From Rhodosalinus halophilus (GTDB lineage Bacteria > Pseudomonadota > Alphaproteobacteria > Rhodobacterales > Rhodobacteraceae), in contig NZ_QNTQ01000016.1 of the NCBI RefSeq assembly GCF_003298775.1, positions 1 to 64,000 on the forward strand: 64,000 nucleotides of DNA, in the 5' to 3' direction. Made by a program: the position numbers and the translations under genes. Of this stretch, positions 61,756 to 64,000 are shown one piece after another. The notes below the pieces were generated by a model. That model made no database searches. It saw only the letters and a list, made by a program, of their open reading frames with translations, and was not told the DNA's origin. Each line of letters begins with the position of its first letter. Positions within the stretch are counted from its first letter, which is position 1.

Positions 61756-64000
61756 ATGAGCGATGTGCCGGATCGGGCGCGCGTGGTGATCGTGGGCGGC
61801 GGCGTGGTGGGCTGCTCGGTCGCCTATCACCTGGCGAAGCTCGGCTGGACCGACGTGCTGCTGCTGGAGCGCAAGCGGCTGACCTCGGGCACGACATGGC
61901 ACGCGGCCGGATTGATCGGGCAGCTTCGCGCCACGGCCAATCTCACCAGGCTCGCGAAATACACCACCGATCTCTACACCTCTCTGGAGGAGGAGACCGG
62001 CATCTCGACCGGCTTTCGCCAGTGCGGCTCGATCTCGGTCGCGCTCACGGAGGAGCGGCGCGAGGAACTGCTGCGCAGCGCCGCGATGGCGCGCTCCTTC
62101 GGCGTTCCGGTCGAGGAGCTCTCGCCGGCAGAGATCGCGGCGCGCTACGCGCCGCTGAACGTCGAGGGCGTCACCGGCGGCGTCTTCCTGCCCTCCGACG
62201 GACAGGGCGACCCCGCCAACATCGCGCTCGCGCTGGCGAAGGGCGCGCGGATGCGGGGCGCCACGATCCGCGAGGGCGTGAAGGTGATGGGCGTCGCCCG
62301 CGCGGGGCGGCGCGTCATGGCCGTGCACTGGCAGGACGAAAGCGGCGCCACCGGCCGGATCGCCTGTGACGAGGTGGTGAACTGCGCCGGCATGTGGGGG
62401 CGCGAGGTGGGGCGCATGATGGGCACCGTCGTGCCGCTGCAGGCCTGCGAGCATTTCTACATCGTCAGCGAGCCGATCGCCGGGCTGGGCGAGATGCCGG
62501 TGCTGCGCGTGCCCGACGAATGCGCCTACTACAAGGAGGACGCGGGCAAGATGATGCTGGGCGCCTTCGAGCCCCGCGCGAAGCCCTGGGGCATGGACGG
62601 AATCCCCGAGAGTTTCGAGTTCGACCAGCTGCCCGAGGATTTCGACCATTTCGAGCCGATCCTGGAGGCCGCGGTGCAGCGGATGCCCATGCTGGCCGAG
62701 GCGGGCATCCACACCTTCTTCAACGGCCCCGAAAGCTTCACGCCGGACGACGCCTATCTGCTCGGCCTGGCGCCCGAGATGGACAACGTCTGGGTCGCGG
62801 CGGGCTTCAACTCCATCGGCATCCAGTCGGCGGGCGGCGCCGGCATGGCGCTGGCGCAATGGATGCAGGACGGCGAAAAGCCCTTCGACCTGGGCGACGT
62901 GGACATCGCGCGGATGCAGCCCTTCCAGGGCAACCGGCAGTATCTCCACGACCGCGCGACCGAGGTGCTGGGCCTGCTCTACGCCGATCACTTCCCCTAT
63001 CGGCAGAAGGCCACCGCCCGCGGCATCCGCCGCAGCCCGGTGCACCACCTGCTTGTCGAGCGGGGCGCGGTGATGGGCGAGGCGGCGGGTTGGGAGCGCG
63101 CCAATTGGTTCGCGGCTTCGGGGCAGGAACGCGCCTATCGCTATTCCTGGGGCCGGCAGAACTGGTTCGACAACGCCGCGGCAGAGCACCGCGCGCTCCG
63201 CGCCGGCGTGGGGCTCTACGACATGTCCTCCTTCGGCAAGATCCGGGTCGAGGGGCCGGACGCCGAGGCCTTTCTCAACCATGTCTGCGGCGCGGACCTC
63301 TCGGTGCCGCCGGGACGGGTCGTCTATACCCAGATGCTCAACGACCGCGGCGGGATCGAGGCCGACGTGACCGTCACGCGCCTGAGCGAGACCGCCTACC
63401 TGATGGTCACCCCCGCGGCGACGCGGCGGGCCGACCAGACCTGGCTCGAGCGGCACAGGGGCAACCGCGCCGTGGTGGTGACCGACGTGACCGCGGCCGA
63501 GGCCGTCTTCGCCGTGATGGGACCGCAGGCGCGCGACCTCATGGCACGGGTCAGCCCGGACGATTTCTCCGACGCCGTGCATCCCTTCGGCCAGGCCCGC
63601 GAGATCGAGATCGGCATGGGCCTCGCCCGGGCGCACCGCCTCTCCTACGTGGGCGAGCTGGGCTGGGAGATCTACGTCTCCGCCGACATGGCCGCCCATG
63701 TCTTCGAGAGGCTGCTGGAGGCGGGCGCGGAGGTAGGGCTGAAACTCTGCGGCCTGCACGCGATGGACAGCTGCCGGATCGAGAAGGCGTTCCGCCACTT
63801 CGGCCACGACATCACCTGCGAGGATCACGTGATCGACGCGGGCCTGGGCTTCGCGGTCAGGACCGACAAGCCCGGTTTCATCGGCCGCGACGCGGTGCTC
63901 GAGCGGCGCGAGACGGGGCCGCAGCGGCGGCTGGTGCAGTTCCTGCTCACCGATCCCGAGCCGCTGCTCTACCACAACGAACCCGTGCTGCGCGACGGCG
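61756..64000 (+). CDS. Second dimethylglycine/sarcosine-dehydrogenase-like flavoprotein (partial)
   Basis: A frame open to the right edge (748 codons seen). The FAD domain has VVIVGGGVVGCSVAYHL and LTSGTTWHAAGL with the covalent-flavin His. The GcvT-like half begins near residue 430 (KIRVEGPDAEAFLNHVCGAD, SVPPGRVVYTQMLNDRGGI, SYVGELGWEIYVSADM). The ATG at 61756 has GGGGAGG 5 bases upstream. It is similar in layout to the gene at 42333 but differs through the sequence, for example IGQLRATANLTRLAKYTT after the His motif. The C-terminal part lies outside the window. Confidence 0.92.
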   Translation, partial: MSDVPDRARVVIVGGGVVGCSVAYHLAKLGWTDVLLLERKRLTSGTTWHAAGLIGQLRATANLTRLAKYTTDLYTSLEEETGISTGFRQCGSISVALTEERREELLRSAAMARSFGVPVEELSPAEIAARYAPLNVEGVTGGVFLPSDGQGDPANIALALAKGARMRGATIREGVKVMGVARAGRRVMAVHWQDESGATGRIACDEVVNCAGMWGREVGRMMGTVVPLQACEHFYIVSEPIAGLGEMPVLRVPDECAYYKEDAGKMMLGAFEPRAKPWGMDGIPESFEFDQLPEDFDHFEPILEAAVQRMPMLAEAGIHTFFNGPESFTPDDAYLLGLAPEMDNVWVAAGFNSIGIQSAGGAGMALAQWMQDGEKPFDLGDVDIARMQPFQGNRQYLHDRATEVLGLLYADHFPYRQKATARGIRRSPVHHLLVERGAVMGEAAGWERANWFAASGQERAYRYSWGRQNWFDNAAAEHRALRAGVGLYDMSSFGKIRVEGPDAEAFLNHVCGADLSVPPGRVVYTQMLNDRGGIEADVTVTRLSETAYLMVTPAATRRADQTWLERHRGNRAVVVTDVTAAEAVFAVMGPQARDLMARVSPDDFSDAVHPFGQAREIEIGMGLARAHRLSYVGELGWEIYVSADMAAHVFERLLEAGAEVGLKLCGLHAMDSCRIEKAFRHFGHDITCEDHVIDAGLGFAVRTDKPGFIGRDAVLERRETGPQRRLVQFLLTDPEPLLYHNEPVLRDG

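Overview
The window looks like chromosomal DNA of an alphaproteobacterium, most probably a Rhodobacterales (Roseobacter/Rhodobacter-type) bacterium. This is inferred from the visibly GC-rich coding bias, the frequent 4-nt ATGA gene overlaps, DUF2946/CutF-like leader genes, and the SitABCD-type and DMGDH/GcvT-type gene sets typical of that group. No rRNA, tRNA, CRISPR array or intact insertion sequence was seen.

Region 1 (about 1-26 kb) is a copper-handling island. A CusA/CusB efflux pair is preceded by a small Cys/His-rich leader gene with a proline-rich C-terminus and an intergenic hairpin. CusB carries about five tandem CusF-like domains. Then come a DUF411 protein, a CopZ-like chaperone, a CopA P-type ATPase behind a CueR-type promoter, an APC permease, a TVP38/TMEM64 protein, a rhodanese, a DUF302 protein and a Met-rich EF-hand protein. 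A two-component system (OmpR-type regulator plus kinase) and a SHOCT protein follow. Next are ScsB/ScsC-type disulfide proteins, and a second leader gene heading a periplasmic redox cluster: a cytochrome c'-like protein with a Met-rich insert, a diheme cytochrome, a multicopper oxidase, another cytochrome c and a DsbA-like protein, with one more cytochrome upstream. A frameshifted L,D-transpeptidase remnant, a membrane protein and a DUF305 protein close the island. TGTATC-containing boxes recur in front of most of its transcription units and may be the response-regulator site.

Region 2 (about 26-42 kb) is mixed: RsgA, a GNAT acetyltransferase, a MerR-methyltransferase fusion, a ParDE toxin-antitoxin pair, two short-chain dehydrogenases with a divergent AraC regulator, a Mn/Zn-type ABC transporter operon, a UDG-like protein, a MerR/permease metal pair with a MerR-type promoter, and a TetR/FAD-oxidase pair around a palindromic operator.

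Region 3 (about 42-64 kb, running off the right edge) is a methylated-amine or polyamine-like uptake and oxidation locus. It holds two dimethylglycine/sarcosine-dehydrogenase-like flavoproteins, an aldehyde dehydrogenase, a trimethylamine-dehydrogenase-like flavoprotein, a PotABCD-type transporter, two BetI-like TetR regulators, two adjacent phytoene-desaturase-like oxidoreductases, a GcvT-like protein, a class III aminotransferase and an SAM methyltransferase. Three nearly identical 20-bp dyads (consensus TTGAWTGAGCGCTCAWTCAA) lie in three of its promoter regions, so it probably forms one regulon. The substrate cannot be read from sequence alone.
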